NCBI GenBank assembly: GCA_009731375.1
Contig: BJOX01000202.1
Coordinates: 442,821 to 506,820 of the forward strand
Reading direction: 5' to 3'
DNA from: Paulinella micropora
Taxonomy: Eukaryota > Cercozoa > Imbricatea > Euglyphida
DNA: 64,000 bases
This document shows positions 1-64,000 of this stretch, piece by piece. The position numbers and the translations under genes are program-made. The notes beneath the pieces were generated by a model. That model worked only from the letters and a program-made list of their open reading frames with translations, did no database searches and was not told the origin of the DNA. The first letter of the stretch is position 1, and each line of letters begins with the position of its first letter.

Positions 1-527
1 GTTGATCAAGCACTTTTTTGATTGCTTCCTGATCTGACTTGGAAATTTAAAATTTGCCAGCCGCCGTCATTTCAATTGCAAAGACCCTGCACCGGCTCCG
101 ACCACGTGTACACAACCGGCATCTGCCCCCCGCACTCAGTCTCCTTAGTCCCAGTAGTAGCAACTTCAACCTCCAGATCAACTGCAGTCCCTTTTACATT
201 CCCGCGCCACACTGTACTTTCCAGTGAGTGTGTCACCAAGTGTTGTCGTCGGTGCCAAACATACTCAGCTGTACCATCTTGGCGCCATCATCTAGGTACG
301 CACTCACCACCCTGCCCAAGTTCCAAGCGCTAATCGCCCCTCCATCCTTTCCTTCAGCCCCGCGCGCCGGTAGTTCCGCCACCTTGCAAAGTTTAGGCTC
401 ATTTTCAATCCGCACAGTAGTTGTTTTCCGGAGCCAACGGACGTCACGGTGGACGCAGATCACCGAGGCATGTCAAAAGTCCTTATCGGGTTAAGAATAC
501 TTATTACTAAATTATTATTAATAATAC

Positions 528-571
<44 letters not shown>

Positions 572-1223
572 NNNNNNNNNNCGTACCGGACGGTGTTTAA
601 TGAATTGGACGAATTATTTAAGAATGAAGAAGTTATCATAAGTTTTAATACTGTCGGTACTTGTTTCATTCCTTCGTTTTGACTCTACGAGTCCACCTTT
701 ACCACTTCCCTTCTAACACTTAGGCTTCCCACTCAGCTATCCCTACTAGTGGCAAGTATAATATTCTGTCATTAAAAGTAGATCAGTGAAAACCTTTCAA
801 AAAAAAAGAAGAAAAAAATTACTAGTAATATTAATAATTAGTAATAAAACTTCAGACTCGCAGTGCTTGCGACGAGTTAGCAGTAAACATTGATATCTAG
901 CGGTGACCATAATATTAAAAAATTTAATTTCATCTTAACACGAAAAAATAATCTTCGGAAGCAAAAAAATCCTGCCCCACTTACTGATTTTTTTTTTTTT
1001 TTTTTCTGAGACGATTCCCAATAATAATATCAATATCAAGTGCACTGATTCAATATACACCTTGACTGACCTTCCCCTGCTCTTCACACGTCAGGCCTAT
1101 GCTTCATTAATACGTACATCCTACCCGTTCATTAACACATTCGGTCTGTTCATTATTACATCCAATCCGTTGATTAACACATCCGATCTGTTCACTAATA
1201 CATCCGATCCGCCAAGTTCCAAT
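1..1223. other. 3' flank of gene A, no gene recognised
   Basis: Mostly single-copy, AT-rich sequence with a poly-C tract and gap at 529-581 and a poly-T run near 990-1005. Small open frames here show no protein-like pattern. I saw no AATAAA on the minus strand, so the polyadenylation site is undefined. Confidence 0.5.
1105..1213. repeat. 21-bp minisatellite just after the gene A stop
   Basis: Four 21-bp units (1130, 1151, 1172, 1193), each like cattaacacatccgatctgtt with scattered substitutions, plus a longer 25-bp first unit at 1105. It lies 11 bp beyond the stop codon, inside the presumed 3' UTR. Confidence 0.8.
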
Positions 1224-42652
<41,429 letters not shown>

Positions 42653-43454
42653 GGAAATAAAGGAAGAAGAATATGGGAGGCAGGGAGGGAAGGAAAGGAG
42701 GGAGGGGGGGTGACGGGGTGGGAGGGATGCACGGAAGACGGGAGGTGTCATATGGCGAGAAGGAGAGGAGAAGAATGGGAGGAGGATATGGACAAATGCA
42801 CACAGCAGATGCACCAATTCATACATACTAATTTCGTCCGAGCCCTTTGCTAAAATATGCAAAACTGCAAGTGCACTTGAAGTTTTACGTTTATATATGC
42901 ATTTTATATAAATGCCATTTTCCGAAACCCAATGCCTTTATATTGCCATTTCCTAATGTCAGACCTAAAATTCTTGACCCAACAAAATAGTTCAGATTTT
43001 TCTGCATACGTGTAGTAAAGCATCATTCTATGCTACTTACGTGTAAGTATTTGGTTTCGTTACTTAGTCATTTAGATTTCTTTAGTTATTTACATTGTTA
43101 GTATTCATTCATTCATTCATTCATTCATTCATTCATTCATTCATAGTTATTTACATGGTTAGTATTCATTCATTCACTCATTCATTCATTCATTCATTCA
43201 TTCATTCATTCAGGACAACAGGACGGAAGTCACATAGTCTCACGTTCGTTCAAGTTTTGTTTCTGGTTCACTATCAATCGATACAATTTTTCTCAAAAGG
43301 GAGCTTTACCTACACAGACTACCGACTACCTACCTACTACCTACTTCCTACTACCATTCATTTATTCATTCATTGATTTGTTAATTTGTCTTGAGAACTT
43401 CTTTGTTGCAGTGCAGTCTTGTGTCTGTTTTCCTGCCTTTCTTCCTGTGTCGTC
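42653..43454. promoter_or_regulatory. Divergent intergenic region of genes A and B
   Basis: About 0.8 kb between the two predicted start codons, single-copy except for CATT runs at 43103-43215. A purine/pyrimidine-skewed block (42660-42790) precedes gene A. An AT-rich TATA-like cluster is at 42890-42916 (tatatatgcattttatata). No start site can be read directly. Confidence 0.45.
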
Positions 43455-63733
<20,279 letters not shown>

Positions 63734-63743
63734 TGTATGTATG

Positions 63744-63912
63744 TATCGTCTGCCAATTGCTGAGCCAAAAGGCCATGTGCATCCAGTCCTCCATTCCATA
63801 AGGAAAGTCTCCACACCAATCGGTGGAATAAGGAAGTGACGGCATAGAACATTACTCTAGGAGCTTTATACCAATCAGCCCATGGAAAGGGACCGATGGC
63901 CTATGTACTCCC
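63744..63912 (-). mobile_element. Family 3 short retroposon, second copy
   Basis: Nearly identical to 9179-9351, with AAT repeats on both sides. Confidence 0.65.
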
Positions 63913-63914
63913 AA

Positions 63915-63944
<30 letters not shown>

Positions 63945-63945
<1 letters not shown>

Positions 63946-64000
63946 GTGCTTCTCTGTCAATGGCTGATGCATTTCTGCACATGCGCCTCCATCGTCTCAC
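63945..64000 (-). mobile_element. SINE-1, cut by the window end
   Basis: 3' end of the family with the GAAA-loop hairpin, and ATT tail at 63915-63944. Confidence 0.75.

Overview
The window is nuclear DNA of a eukaryote. It has GT-AG introns, an APE/RT-type LINE, tRNA-derived SINEs and foldback MITEs, and no bacterial-type operons. The species cannot be fixed from sequence alone; a microsatellite-rich protist or alga is my guess. About 80 percent of the bases are microsatellites (GATA/CTAT, TATG, AAT, AGT, TTAC, CT and others) and short tandem arrays. The long low-complexity open frames are not genes.

Two genes are hidden in this background, cut into very short exons. I found them by joining the few non-repetitive islands that have an AG acceptor and GT donor and then checking that reading phase is kept at every join. 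Gene A (minus strand, 18 exons, 42652 down to the TGA at 1224, 430 codons) encodes a nucleotide-sugar/triose-phosphate-type transporter of the DMT superfamily, closest by eye to SLC35C2. Gene B (plus strand, 15 exons, 43455 to 63667, running off the window) encodes an unrecognised multi-pass membrane protein. The genes are divergent, with about 0.8 kb between their start codons (43455 and 42652).

Nearly every exon is flanked by partial copies of itself, here called echoes. On its upstream side lie copies of the acceptor plus the 5' part of the exon. On its downstream side lie copies of the 3' part plus the donor. One intact exon sits between them. Microsatellites often continue the donor sequence itself (GTAAG becoming TAAG repeats, GTAGG becoming TAGG repeats). 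So most of the apparently random minisatellite arrays are exon-edge duplications.

Layout: 1-1223, 3' flank of gene A. 1224-22172, exons A18 to A5 with echoes, two MITE/foldback sites, SINEs in AAT tracts and CTAT-tailed elements. 22681-28781, a 6.1 kb LINE inside the intron between A4 and A5. 28782-29582, SINEs. 30150-42652, exons A4 to A1 with large echo arrays. 42653-43454, the divergent intergenic region. 43455-63667, gene B. 63668-64000, SINEs in its intron.

The LINE and three short retroposon families share a 3' tail with a stem-loop and all end in ATT repeats. All are also inserted in ATT repeats in the same orientation. A second set (D and E elements) does the same with CTAT repeats. 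All assignments were made by eye; no database search or RNA evidence was available.
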